DNA of 64,000 nucleotides. Origin: Bin87 sp965115825. GTDB taxonomy: Bacteria; Chloroflexota; Dehalococcoidia; Lucifugimonadales; UBA3495. The stretch spans positions 2,976,001 through 3,040,000 of the forward strand of contig OZ220464.1 in assembly GCA_965115825.1 (NCBI GenBank), given 5' to 3'. Position 1 is the stretch's first letter; each line of letters begins with the position of its first letter. The position numbers and the translations under genes were made by a program. Below are positions 8,505 to 17,724 of this stretch, piece after piece. Below the pieces are notes generated by a model. It was not told the DNA's origin and ran no database searches. It saw only the letters and a list, made by a program, of their open reading frames with translations.

Positions 8505-9406
8505 ATTTCGATTTCGATGGGATCAGAGCCGCCACCTTTGGTGTCTGTACGCGGCAAAGCGATGACGTCCATTTTTTTGACGTGCCGGTCGCATCCGGTG
8601 TTCGGACAGCCACAGAGGAAATGGCCCGTAGCACTATGGATGCTATGCGGGGTGTGTCGGATGATCCGGCTGCCTATGAACCTTCGGAGCGCTACTCGGG
8701 GCCGCAGCACCTGCGCGTTGAATTGGATGATCCTATCGCTTCCTTTTTCGGCGCTCTGCAGCAAGTTGCTTCTTTTGAGCCGGGCGGCAATGTCCTGCGT
8801 GATCCGGGAGCGGTTTTCTGCTATTTCTGCAAGTTTGTAGATTCCAATGGACAGACCCTCCTCGGCATCAGGCGATCGTCGTCTTTCAAGGGCGTACTCA
8901 AACAGAAGCCATGGTTGATGTCGCTGGTTAGCGATGAGTTGCGAATGGTCGAAGACGACTTGTTCCGACTGGACCACAATTTCGACGTGTTGGTTGATGA
9001 TGAGCAGGTGTTTATATTGTACGTGGCTGGGTTTGAGCTCATTGGCAAGTTGCAAGATGCCATCAAAGAGGCCGCGGCAGAAAATTTCCAAGCGTTGGGT
9101 AACGAGCTGCCGTTCATTGACGTCAGTGCAGCCGACCCGCAGTCATTTAACGTTACTATGGCGCGAAAGCTTGCTGCGGTTAAAGAGCAGCTCAGCGGTA
9201 TTACACTGGATTCGTTGCGCAACGCTTGCGACGAAAATGATGTTCCGTACTCTCAGGTGAATGGCCGGCTGGAATTCAGCGAAGGTTGTATTGGCGACTT
9301 GCTCGATATACTGGATCGGCGCCTGTACACTGATGCGCTAGTTCCCGGCGTCTTGGACAAGTACAAAGCCGGTAGCAGGCGAAAAAGACCTAACCCCACA
9401 AGTTGA
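8501..9406 (+). CDS. kwaB: KwaB-like DUF4868 protein (Kiwa effector)
   Basis: 301 residues. ATG 8501 overlaps the kwaA stop (ATGA); an in-frame start at 8486 would overlap further and is less likely. The central part has the DUF4868-type arrangement: FKGVLKQKPW, then DLFRLDHNFDVLVDDEQVFI and the following FE-containing strand (VAGFELIGKL) near residues 130-180. In Kiwa, KwaB is the cytoplasmic DNA-binding effector that acts with membrane KwaA against phage replication. Its length matches known KwaB proteins of about 315 aa. The DUF4868 call is from recognition of the sequence, not from a search. The partner pairing raises confidence. Confidence 0.7.
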   Translation: MNFDFDGIRAATFGVCTRQSDDVHFFDVPVASGVRTATEEMARSTMDAMRGVSDDPAAYEPSERYSGPQHLRVELDDPIASFFGALQQVASFEPGGNVLRDPGAVFCYFCKFVDSNGQTLLGIRRSSSFKGVLKQKPWLMSLVSDELRMVEDDLFRLDHNFDVLVDDEQVFILYVAGFELIGKLQDAIKEAAAENFQALGNELPFIDVSAADPQSFNVTMARKLAAVKEQLSGITLDSLRNACDENDVPYSQVNGRLEFSEGCIGDLLDILDRRLYTDALVPGVLDKYKAGSRRKRPNPTS

Positions 9407-9460
9407 TTGTGTGGGACGCAAATCGATAGAGAATATAGGTAGCCTTTACCCACATACGTG

Positions 9461-9491
9461 AAAATGTACGGAATTTATGAGCGTACATTTT
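9461..9491. terminator. Hairpin after kwaB, 10-bp perfect stem
   Basis: The arms AAAATGTACG (9461-9470) and CGTACATTTT (9482-9491) pair perfectly around an 11-base loop. The A-run on one side and the T-run on the other fit a weak bidirectional terminator, 55 bases past the kwaB stop. Confidence 0.5.
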
Positions 9492-9505
9492 GCTCGGGTC
9501 TAATT

Positions 9506-9544
9506 CGCACGCTGCTAGGCACTCGTTGTGCTTAGCAGCGTGCG
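9506..9544. repeat. Second hairpin, 17-bp stem with one G-U pair
   Basis: The arms 9506-9522 and 9528-9544 (outer part CGCACGCTGCTA) pair around the 5-base loop TCGTT. There is no T-tract on either strand, so it is not a standard intrinsic terminator. It lies between the Kiwa pair and a recombinase remnant, so a recombination-site role is possible. Confidence 0.55.
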
Positions 9545-9630
9545 GTAGCATCCGCATTTGGAGGTTGCTGGTAGGTCGGGGCTGGTCTTGGCGTGTTGCG
9601 TCGGTGATAGAGAGGATCGCGCGCCGGCTT

Positions 9631-9900
9631 TTACAGGAAGTTCCTGCCGGCGTGGTCTGCGAAGGCGTCGGCGTCGCGGATGTACTCCATCACGGAGGAC
9701 GGGTTGGTGTGGCGCGTAACCGCCATTATCTTATCAAGGCGCGCATGGTGAACCGCTGCGCTGGTGACGAAGCCGGCTCGCAGCGAATGCCCCGCTATGT
9801 CCTTCGGATCGAGACCGATTAGGTTTGCGTAGTGCTTGACGATACGAGGAATGTCGCTGTGGTGCAACGGCCTCCCCCGCAAGTTGCCGCCCCGCTTCAT
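9631..9900 (-). pseudogene. C-terminal remnant of a tyrosine recombinase/integrase
   Basis: 89 residues matching only the end of the catalytic domain: HSLRAGF supplies the HxxR pair, KIMAVTRHTN the later His/Trp position, and MEYIRDADAF the nucleophile Tyr. Intact enzymes of this type have about 300-400 residues. In-frame stops lie just upstream of the ATG, and the sequence beyond 9937 already belongs to another gene, so the N-terminal SAM-like and core domains are gone. It is probably the relic of the element that delivered part of this island. Confidence 0.75.
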
Positions 9901-9937
9901 GGTTCAGATAGGAAGCCGTTAGCAGGGCAGTGGTTTC

Positions 9938-10369
9938 TTACTCGCTTCTCTTGCGGCAGGGCCGCCTCATGTAGCAATGAACGGTTCCGTAAGACTCGCT
10001 GGCTAGCGCCTCGGGTGTGGCGTGCATGATATCTTCGTATGGGCCGAGCTTGCTGGACCAGTCCCCGCTTGGCAGTTGAACGGAAGCATGAGTCCAATTG
10101 CCGTTCTTAGCATAAGGGGCTACTTTATCGAAGCCTTCCGTTTTTTCGCCGTCACCGCAAATCTTAAACCCGAGACCCACGAATACCTCAATCAAACTGT
10201 CAATCGACGGCGAGCGTCGAGCGTTGGGTCAATGGTACCCGCCGAGGTGGCTCCACCAATTGGACTGGTCGCCAGCGGCATAAGCTATACAGTTGTAGTC
10301 GTCGTTTGACGCGCTGGTAACTTCGTAATCAACTGACCTCAGACCGGGGAACTTTTCGTCAATCCACAT
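9938..10369 (-). pseudogene. DUF7689-like protein broken by one in-frame TGA
   Basis: Reading from ATG 10369, the frame gives 46 residues (MWIDEKFPGL, DDYNCIAYAAGD, NWWSHLGGYH), then TGA at 10229-10231, and continues in the same frame to a TAA at 9938 (about 142 residues in total). Both halves match one small family: YNCIAxAAGD...WW, then FDKVAPYAKNGNWTHA and QLPSGDWSSKLGPYEDIMH. The family would have Trp after GGYH, so a TGG to TGA change explains the break. The gene starts 6 bases after the methylase stop and looks like the last gene of that operon. Family function is unknown; homologues are often found as accessory genes. Confidence 0.7.
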
Positions 10370-10374
10370 CGTGC

Positions 10375-13300
10375 TTACCATCGGTATCCGTTTTCCCGTC
10401 CCCATTTAATCCAGGCGTCAGCCATGGCTTTGATGTTGCCTTGGCTTTCAGATGGCACCGGATTGGATCCGGTAATTGCGTTGAGCGCGAGGAACCAGTG
10501 ATTTGGGCGTTGCTCCAAGCGGGACAGTAGCCACGGCACCGCCGCAACTCCTATCTCAATGATGCGCTGATACGCTGGGTGCTCAGCCATTGCGACCACA
10601 TCCACGCCGCGCAGTCGGTTTTGTTCCCATTCGTCTGCGAGTTGTTCTACTTCCTCGCGTTTTCCTGCCACCACCGCGATTTCGGCGTCGGTCAGCCCGT
10701 ACAGCTCGTACACAAGCCGGTCTATTTCCGCCTCGTCCGCACTGGTGTCTGCTGATTGGTTGGCAGCTTTTGCCTTCATGATGCGATTCGCCAACTCTAC
10801 TATTGGGCACTGCTCGGCAACGCTTGCTTTGGGGATCGGCAACTGCTTAGCATCGTTGGGATAGAAATGCAGACTTTCGCTCAGGAACTGGGTGAAGTAC
10901 CAATTCGTGAACTGCGAGTTAAGCACCGCCAGCAGGAAACGGTAGTCGCATTGCTTGGCAACCGCCAGGTCGGCTGATTTGACTGCCTTGACTGCCGTTC
11001 GGTGTTTTGCTGATGCGAGCAAATCCAGCCTGACACAGTTGACCACGGTGTGGCTATTGTAAAAGCCGACACTGTCGTATGCGAACCGCAGGCGGTCTTT
11101 GACGATGTTGATGAACATCAGCTTGTCGTTCTCGAACAGTTCCGGGAACATCGGGTTGTAGTGCTCGTCAGGCTTATAGTTCAACCAGCCGTTTTGGGAG
11201 AACGAATATCGTTCAATGTTTTCGCCTTCGCAAAAGGGCTTCGTCCCCGCGGCTTGTGATGGTCTGATGTAGTGGGCTTTGCCCACCTTTTTACCTTTGG
11301 TTCGGTGGTTAAGTCTCGCTCCGTAGGCCACCAAGCAGATCTGGTCGAACCGCACCGCTTTGCGCCAGGCCTTTTCCTTGATGGCAATCGCAACAGTGTC
11401 AGGAGGATTAGTGTCCAGGCGGGCGTCCTTCAGAGTAGCGAAAAAATCCTGGTCGATCGTGAGTTCTTCACCAGTGCGACTCGCGAAATCGGCATTACTA
11501 TGGTGGCGCCGCACTACGGTGGGAACGGGGCTTTTGCGATTGGCAACTGATATGACCACGTTGTACACCACCGCATTTTCGAAAATCCGGTAGCTGCCAG
11601 CGTCCACCAGTTCCCTGATGTGGTGTTCATTGATGAGCCTCTTGCGCATCTTAGTAGCGTACTGTTGCGTAGTGAAAGCCTTCGGGATGATATAGCACAT
11701 CATTCCGGTATCGCTAAGCAAGGACAATGATTTTTCAAGGAAGGCGATATAGATGTCCGTGCGGCCTTCGCTGGTCTGGTAGTGGGTAAATAGGAATTCC
11801 TTCCTCTCCTCGGTGAGGTTTTCGACGTTGATATAGGGCGGGTTGGCGATAACCACGTCGAAGCCGCCGGCCACGCCAAACATATACTCGGCGTCGAACC
11901 ATCCGGCGCGGTCTGCGTTCTGGTCAAAAGGATCCCAGGCGGCGAGTTGGGAGGCGGAAGCGGCGGTGAAACCGGCGGTTTGCAGCTTTGTTGCCAGTTG
12001 CTGGCGCAGTATGGCGTCCTGGCTGCGGCAGGCCAGTTTGGCGGCGCGGGTGTTCGCGTGGAAGTGTCGTTCGCGGTTGGCGGCCAGTTCTGATTCCAAT
12101 CGTTGAACCTCGCCGGTTTCTCCCAGGGTTCTCTGCGTGGGCTTGTCCAGAGGCATCAGCGTATCTGCGGCCACGAACCGAGTTTCCAGGTTAGGCAGGG
12201 GCCGGATGCCGTAGTTGTCCGTCGGAGTATCATTGGGCTGCTGCTCGATAGCCAGAGAGATGAAGAAGCGCAGTTTGGCAATCTGAGTAGCGATAGGCTG
12301 GATGTCCACGCCGTAGATGCTGTTCTGGATGAGGTACAGCTTGCGCCCGAAGTCGGAATCGCGGTACTTCTCAAAGGTGCGGCTGATTTCCGCGAGTTCG
12401 CTCTCCCGCGCCTCCGGGTCGTGGGTATCGAAAGTAGCGGCGGCGCGCTGGCCGGCCAGTTCCTTCTGCAAGGATTCCCAGTGTTGATTGCGGTTATCCA
12501 GCCGGCGCAGGGCCAGCGTTAGTTTGTGCAGGACGCCCATGGGGAAGGCGCCGGAGCCGACGGCGGGGTCAATTACTTTAAGGTCGGCGATGGCGCGGAC
12601 GATCCTCTCCCGTTCCGACGGGGTGAAAAGCGTCTCGGCATCGGCAAAGGCATCACCGTAGTCCAGCAGATAGCGCAGGCGGGCTTGCCATCGGTCAGCG
12701 TCGCCGTCCTCCGGCCCCGTCTTTTGCGCCAGCGTGGCTACCATAGCCTCGTCCACCATATATTCAACCACTGCGCGGGGCGTGTAATAGGAGCCGGTTG
12801 ACTTACGGGCGGATAGCTGCGTCTCCGGGTTAACGGCGGCCAGCAGGTTCTCGAAGACTTTGCCGAGGAGTTCTGGGTCGAGGGCCACTTCCTGCTCTGT
12901 CGGGGTGTTTTCCTCCACGGTGAACTTGTAGCGGTTGAACAGGTCAATCAGGCCTGGGTTGGCGCCGTCGCCAAAGAACAGGCAGTTGGGGATGGAGTAG
13001 CCGGCCCGGTGCTTGGGGTTATCGGTAAAGCAGTCCACGCGAATGCCGCCGGCGTTGGCGGCGTCAAAGCTGTCCAGGCAGTCAAACAGCCCGCCGTTGA
13101 TGAAAGGCGTTCGGTTGAACAGCCTCAGCAGTCGGTTGGGATCGGCGATTTCATCACTGTAGCGGTACAGCGAAAAGTTGCGGTGGTCGTCGCGGTTTGC
13201 CCGGCTGAAGCGACGCTGCTCTATTTCGGTGTTCAGGGTCGCGAAGAACAGGTTTTGCAGCACGGCGCGATAGTAGGAATCTCCGCCGGTCCGGTCGTAG

Positions 13301-14196
13301 TCTTTCAGCAGGCTGCGAACCTGCTCCTCGATGAACAGGTCTTCGGATACCAGCCCCTTCTCCTTGATGAACCAGACGAACATCAATCGGGTGATAAGGC
13401 GGATAACGTGCTCTTCTTTACGCAAGGTCTTGGCTTGTCCGGTTGGGAAGTAGGCGGTTGTGAGCGCGCGTTCAAACCAGACGTAGAGTTCGCGGTAGAA
13501 CCGCTTGTTGAGTTCCTCGGTGTTCAGGGAAGCCAGCCACGCCTCCAGCAGACTGTCAAAGTTGCGTGTCTTGCCGTGGTCGTTCATCCATCGCAGGCGC
13601 GTTGGCAGCGACAGTTCGGCCAGGATATCCAAGTGTGCGCGGTGCGGGTCGGTAGAGTTAATTTCGCGGATGAGCGACACGTTGCCGAGAACATCTCGCT
13701 CCGGGTCTCGCTTGTTGGGCCGGCGGTGGACGAAAGCCAAGGAGACGCAGTTGCTGGCAGTGCGGAACAGCACGACCATCGGCATCGGGAAGCGCCTGTT
13801 CAGTTCGCGGGTGAAGGCCGCGTATTGACCGCGGGCATAGTTGTCTCCGTGCAGTTGCACGGCAGCGAACAGGAAGCTGCGGGCGTTGCCTTGGTCAAAG
13901 CCGGCAGCGTCAAACAAAGCGTTCTGGGTCTCCGCTTGTATTTCTCCGCCGGTGAACTGAAACAGAATATGAACCGCATCCGCGTTGTTCAGGAATGCCT
14001 GCTCCGACTGCGTACCGGGGTTGGCTGCCTTGAACTGCCGGGTGAAATTGACGGGGTCGCCGGATTGGTCGGGTAGTGTCCGATCGCTCCGGTAGCCGAG
14101 GGCGGAAAGCAGGTCGGTTGAAACCACTGCGAGGTCACTGTCTGCCATTGCGGCCAAGGCGGCCCTGATAGCGTTTCTGACGCTGGAAGTACTCAT
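10375..14196 (-). CDS. Large Eco57I-type DNA adenine methylase (restriction-modification)
   Basis: 1273 residues. A long N-terminal region containing the hydrophobic stretch LMFVWFIKEKGLV precedes the SAM motif VIDPAVGSGAFPMG near residue 540 and the catalytic NPPY motif (VIANPPYINVENL) near 784. The NPPY marks an N6-adenine methyltransferase of the gamma class. The C-terminal 350 residues are likely the TaqI-like target-recognition domain (SQNGWLNYKP; FLLAVLNSQFTNWYF). It would methylate host DNA so that the partner helicase-nuclease spares it. Its ATG overlaps the helicase stop by 4 bases. It differs from plain type IIG enzymes in having no PD-(D/E)xK segment that I can see, and resembles BREX PglX-like and DISARM-like methylases only in outline. 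Confidence 0.85.
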   Translation of the reverse strand: MSTSSVRNAIRAALAAMADSDLAVVSTDLLSALGYRSDRTLPDQSGDPVNFTRQFKAANPGTQSEQAFLNNADAVHILFQFTGGEIQAETQNALFDAAGFDQGNARSFLFAAVQLHGDNYARGQYAAFTRELNRRFPMPMVVLFRTASNCVSLAFVHRRPNKRDPERDVLGNVSLIREINSTDPHRAHLDILAELSLPTRLRWMNDHGKTRNFDSLLEAWLASLNTEELNKRFYRELYVWFERALTTAYFPTGQAKTLRKEEHVIRLITRLMFVWFIKEKGLVSEDLFIEEQVRSLLKDYDRTGGDSYYRAVLQNLFFATLNTEIEQRRFSRANRDDHRNFSLYRYSDEIADPNRLLRLFNRTPFINGGLFDCLDSFDAANAGGIRVDCFTDNPKHRAGYSIPNCLFFGDGANPGLIDLFNRYKFTVEENTPTEQEVALDPELLGKVFENLLAAVNPETQLSARKSTGSYYTPRAVVEYMVDEAMVATLAQKTGPEDGDADRWQARLRYLLDYGDAFADAETLFTPSERERIVRAIADLKVIDPAVGSGAFPMGVLHKLTLALRRLDNRNQHWESLQKELAGQRAAATFDTHDPEARESELAEISRTFEKYRDSDFGRKLYLIQNSIYGVDIQPIATQIAKLRFFISLAIEQQPNDTPTDNYGIRPLPNLETRFVAADTLMPLDKPTQRTLGETGEVQRLESELAANRERHFHANTRAAKLACRSQDAILRQQLATKLQTAGFTAASASQLAAWDPFDQNADRAGWFDAEYMFGVAGGFDVVIANPPYINVENLTEERKEFLFTHYQTSEGRTDIYIAFLEKSLSLLSDTGMMCYIIPKAFTTQQYATKMRKRLINEHHIRELVDAGSYRIFENAVVYNVVISVANRKSPVPTVVRRHHSNADFASRTGEELTIDQDFFATLKDARLDTNPPDTVAIAIKEKAWRKAVRFDQICLVAYGARLNHRTKGKKVGKAHYIRPSQAAGTKPFCEGENIERYSFSQNGWLNYKPDEHYNPMFPELFENDKLMFINIVKDRLRFAYDSVGFYNSHTVVNCVRLDLLASAKHRTAVKAVKSADLAVAKQCDYRFLLAVLNSQFTNWYFTQFLSESLHFYPNDAKQLPIPKASVAEQCPIVELANRIMKAKAANQSADTSADEAEIDRLVYELYGLTDAEIAVVAGKREEVEQLADEWEQNRLRGVDVVAMAEHPAYQRIIEIGVAAVPWLLSRLEQRPNHWFLALNAITGSNPVPSESQGNIKAMADAWIKWGRENGYRW

Positions 14197-17100
14197 ATTG
14201 TGTCCTTGATAACCAGCCAGGTTACCAGCTCAAAGTCCGTGTTGTCGCTGGGGGATTCGGATGCTCGGTGCAGCACGAAGTCGCGCCCGCTGCCCAAGCC
14301 TTGCATTTGTGTCGAGCTGTGGGATTGCCTGATGTGGGCAATGGCGTCGGTGAGCAGTTTATCGTAGCTTGACATATCGCGGCCTTGGTCGGTTTCGTGG
14401 TCAAATCGGTCGCATAGTTCGGTAATGGGAGCGGTCTTGCCGGCCGCCGCAGCCTCAAACACGGTCAGCGCCTGCCGCGCGTTGGCGCAGCCGTAGCGGA
14501 TGGTTCCGTTATCGTGCAGATACACGAAGTAGAAGGGGTGAACCGGGCTGGCGGCTCTTTGGCGCGCGCCGACATCCGCGGCGTTGCGCTGGCGCAGGCA
14601 GAAGATTACGCCGGGTTGAACATCGGCGCCTGGCCCCTTGCCGGCTACGCCGTACACGCCGAAGGGCATGGCTTCCATCTCGTCCTTATTGGCTGCCAGG
14701 TAGTGCAGGAGCTGAGTCATAAAGTGATCCAAAGTAAAGTCGGTCATGGCCGGCCCGTCGCTCAGATCCTCCAGGTCAATGACTTCTTCGCGCAGTCTGA
14801 GCAGCTGCTCATCGCGGAATTTCAGTTCCAGCTGGGCGTCTGCCTCCGTGAACGGGTCTTCACTGCCGCTGGCGGCCAGGTCGGCCAGCGCCATACGCGC
14901 CTGCACCCTGCTTTCCAGTCTCAGGTACACGTCCATGTCCGACGTAGGCCAGTAGTTACTCATCTTCACGGACTTGTTGCGGCTGCCGATGCGGTCAATG
15001 CGCCCGAACCGCTGGATAATGCGCACCGGGTTCCAGTGGATGTCGTAGTTAAGCACGGTGTCGCAGTCTTGCAGGTTCTGGCCCTCGGAAATGCAGTCGG
15101 TGGCAATCAGCAGGTCGATTTCGGCGCCGGTGTCCGTACCGCCTCGGTTGCGGGCTCTGGGGGCGAAGTTGGTCAGGATGGCATTGAAGTTGTTGGATCC
15201 GACGGTGGTGCGGGTTTCGTCCCCCGACACCATTGCCATGTTGATGCTCAACTCAGGGGCCAGGCCGGCCAAGTTGTCATAGAGGTACAGCGCCGTGTCC
15301 TTGAAGGAGGTGAACACCAGCAGCTTGCGGTTGGTGTTGCCATCCTGGTCAGCGGTAGGTTTTCGGGTCTTGCTATGGACGGCGCGCTTGATTTCGCGCA
15401 GCTTGCCATCCCTTGCGGGAGTGATGGCGGCTACTTGCTGCTGCACGGTTTCCAGCGTAGCTTTGTCTGCCCGCAAGTCAACCTGCCAACGTGCTATGTC
15501 CAGTTCAGCAAGGCGATAAGACTGACGTCGTCCGCCCACGGAGAACTCTTCATCTTCCTCGTCTTCATCGGGCTGTGTATCCGTTTCCATAGCTTCCAAG
15601 GCTGATTGACTGCCCCTTTCATAGCGGTCAATCTTGTCCAGCAGGCTGTCGATCTTGCCGATGGTGCGTCCCAAGGTCAGCGTCAGGGAGTTGGGGGAGC
15701 TTTCCAAACGCTTGAGGAGGTTGGTTCGCAGCATGCCTACCAGGAACCGCTCGCTGTCTTGCTGGTTGAAGTTCCGGCGCTGGCGGATTTCGGCCATTTC
15801 TCGCAGCCGCGCCGGGTCGGTTACGTACTCGCTGGGCCGATACACGGACAGCTTGAATTGGCCAATGCGCTCGGCCAGTTCCTGGTAGGAGAGTTCGTCC
15901 TTCAGGTCGGTCGGCGGATAATGGTTCTGTGGTTTTTCCCGCTGGGGAAACTGTCCGATACGCTCCATTTCGGCGGCGTAGAATTGCTCAATCTGACGTC
16001 GAGAACGTGCGATTGATATGCCGCCCAATAACTTTTGGAAGTCGACGCCGAGCTCTTCCAGCAATTGAGCCTTGTAGCGGTGAGGCTGATTGGACCGGCG
16101 GCTCTGGTTGCTCTGTTCGGTCTCCCACTGCCTGAAGACCTTTTGCGCCGCCGACATCACGCTGCGGATGCTGCCCACGCCCAGGCTTTCGTGGAAGGAG
16201 TTCTCCCGTCCCTCGGTCATCAGGTAGATTTGGTTCCGCAAATCAGTTAGCGAGGTGTTCACCGGCGTTGCCGACAGCATTAGAACCTTGGTCTTCGCGC
16301 CGGCCTTGATTATCTCGTCCAGCAGGCGCCGATAGCGTTGCCCACCGGCGTTACGGAAGTTGTGCGACTCGTCAATGACCACCAGGTCATAGTTACCCCA
16401 GTTGAAATTCGCCAGGTTTATGCCGCCGGACGAGCCGGAGTCCCGGGAGAGGTCGCTGTGCGCCAGCACGGTGAAGCCGAAGCGGTCTCCCGGGAACGGG
16501 TTCTGTCGGTGGCCGTATATGGCCGGATAGAGCGACCAGTTTTCGAACAGCCTGCGTGGACACAGCACAAGCACACGCTCGTTGCGCAGCTCAAAGTACT
16601 TGATTACGGCCAAGGCGGTGTAGGTTTTGCCCAAGCCTACGCTGTCGGCCAGGATGCATCCGTTGTGCTCCCGCAGCTTGGCGATGATGCTTCTCGCCCC
16701 GTCCTTCTGAAACTCGTAGAGGGCATTCCAGACCTGGCTGTCCATGAAGCCGGTGGCAGTAGCCGCCTCGTCTCCGGCCAGCCGCGCCTCGATGTCTTTA
16801 CGGAACAGTTCGTACAACGTCTTGTAATAAACCTTTTCCGGCGCATAGTCGCCGCCAAGACGCGCCAAAGCGTCCAGCACCCGTTGCTTCACATCCTCGG
16901 TGAGCAGCTCGCTGTTCCAGAGCCGGTCGAACCACCCGCTCAGCTCGGCAAGAGTGTCAGCCTCGTCGGTTGCCAGGTTGATCTCCAAGTTGGGCAGGTT
17001 GCTGCCGCCCAGACCGCGCCGGGTGAAGTTGGAGCTGCCGACTACTCCCGCCGCGCGGTCCAACGACTCGGTGAGATACATCTTGCCGTGCAGAAAGTTG

Positions 17101-17447
17101 GCGCGGCTAACCGAGCGGACGGCTACGTTGTCCTGCTTCATCCAGTCGGCGCACCGCTTCGCCAAGGCCTTCTGTTGCAGGGCATGATTGGGTTCCAGCC
17201 CTCGCTCGGTCAGGTCAAACGACTTGGGTTCGTTGGCGCCGAGGGCCGGATCATCTACCGATTTCGGGTCGCCGAAGAGAAACCGGACTTTGTCAACCCG
17301 GTTCAGTTCCTCTGCCAGCAGTTCATAGCCATAGATGGTGAAGTAAGCCGACGCCAGGTTGAAAGCGCTGGCGTCGCGCAGATTGCGCCGCAGATAGTCG
17401 GCGACGGTGGCGGCCTGGTTATCCAGCACACAGCTTTGCAACGGCAT
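14193..17447 (-). CDS. PLD-nuclease/SNF2-type helicase of a methylase-linked defence module
   Basis: 1084 residues. The N-terminal domain (1-200) has a phospholipase D-type half motif, HGKMYLTES with H120 and K122, followed by VGSSNFTRRGLGG. Next is a superfamily 2 helicase: Walker A DSVGLGKTYTA near 269, DESH box near 357, motif III LSATPVN, and a C-terminal lobe with RFGRIDRIGSRN near 815. A charged insertion (DEDEEDEEFS) separates the lobes. It should translocate on DNA and cut through the PLD domain, probably as a dimer because only one HxK is present. It is the first of the helicase-methylase pair and overlaps it by 4 bases. Related layouts occur in DISARM-like and other helicase-methylase systems; I cannot assign a named type. 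Confidence 0.85.
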   Translation of the reverse strand: MPLQSCVLDNQAATVADYLRRNLRDASAFNLASAYFTIYGYELLAEELNRVDKVRFLFGDPKSVDDPALGANEPKSFDLTERGLEPNHALQQKALAKRCADWMKQDNVAVRSVSRANFLHGKMYLTESLDRAAGVVGSSNFTRRGLGGSNLPNLEINLATDEADTLAELSGWFDRLWNSELLTEDVKQRVLDALARLGGDYAPEKVYYKTLYELFRKDIEARLAGDEAATATGFMDSQVWNALYEFQKDGARSIIAKLREHNGCILADSVGLGKTYTALAVIKYFELRNERVLVLCPRRLFENWSLYPAIYGHRQNPFPGDRFGFTVLAHSDLSRDSGSSGGINLANFNWGNYDLVVIDESHNFRNAGGQRYRRLLDEIIKAGAKTKVLMLSATPVNTSLTDLRNQIYLMTEGRENSFHESLGVGSIRSVMSAAQKVFRQWETEQSNQSRRSNQPHRYKAQLLEELGVDFQKLLGGISIARSRRQIEQFYAAEMERIGQFPQREKPQNHYPPTDLKDELSYQELAERIGQFKLSVYRPSEYVTDPARLREMAEIRQRRNFNQQDSERFLVGMLRTNLLKRLESSPNSLTLTLGRTIGKIDSLLDKIDRYERGSQSALEAMETDTQPDEDEEDEEFSVGGRRQSYRLAELDIARWQVDLRADKATLETVQQQVAAITPARDGKLREIKRAVHSKTRKPTADQDGNTNRKLLVFTSFKDTALYLYDNLAGLAPELSINMAMVSGDETRTTVGSNNFNAILTNFAPRARNRGGTDTGAEIDLLIATDCISEGQNLQDCDTVLNYDIHWNPVRIIQRFGRIDRIGSRNKSVKMSNYWPTSDMDVYLRLESRVQARMALADLAASGSEDPFTEADAQLELKFRDEQLLRLREEVIDLEDLSDGPAMTDFTLDHFMTQLLHYLAANKDEMEAMPFGVYGVAGKGPGADVQPGVIFCLRQRNAADVGARQRAASPVHPFYFVYLHDNGTIRYGCANARQALTVFEAAAAGKTAPITELCDRFDHETDQGRDMSSYDKLLTDAIAHIRQSHSSTQMQGLGSGRDFVLHRASESPSDNTDFELVTWLVIKDTI

Positions 17448-17523
17448 CTTGCTCTCCTCTGTAGTTGTACCTCCCGAATGGGCGACGGCCGTTACAGGTC
17501 CGTCGCAGATGGCGACGACGAGA

Positions 17524-17724
17524 TTATGCCGCGTTGCGCCGGCTTACGTAATCTCCGCGTATCTCGGCCCGTTTGCTTGGCTCAATATCCAGTTTGCGGG
17601 GTTTGTTCCAGTACGTGCTTTTACACTTCGGGCAAATCCTCGGCTCCGTTTTCGCGTCGCCTCGTGGCGCCCACCTATGCAGGCAGCGTTCGCAAAGGTA
17701 GCCTTCAATCAAGATACGCGCCAT
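17524..17724 (-). CDS. Small zinc-ribbon protein upstream of the helicase
   Basis: 66 residues with two CxxC knuckles, CERC and CPKC, separated by a basic stretch (HRWAPRGDAKTEPRI) and followed by KSTYWNKPRK. This is a treble-clef/rubredoxin-like ribbon typical of nucleic-acid-binding or regulatory mini-proteins. AAGGAGA lies just before the ATG at 17724, so it is translated. It ends 77 bases before the helicase start on the same strand and is likely the first gene of the defence operon. Its role, perhaps regulatory, is inference. Confidence 0.65.
   Translation of the reverse strand: MARILIEGYLCERCLHRWAPRGDAKTEPRICPKCKSTYWNKPRKLDIEPSKRAEIRGDYVSRRNAA

Noticed and set aside
10229..10231. TGA in the DUF7689-like gene as a second selenocysteine codon
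   Set aside because: The family position expects Trp, there is no nearby Cys redox motif, and nonsense mutation is simpler.
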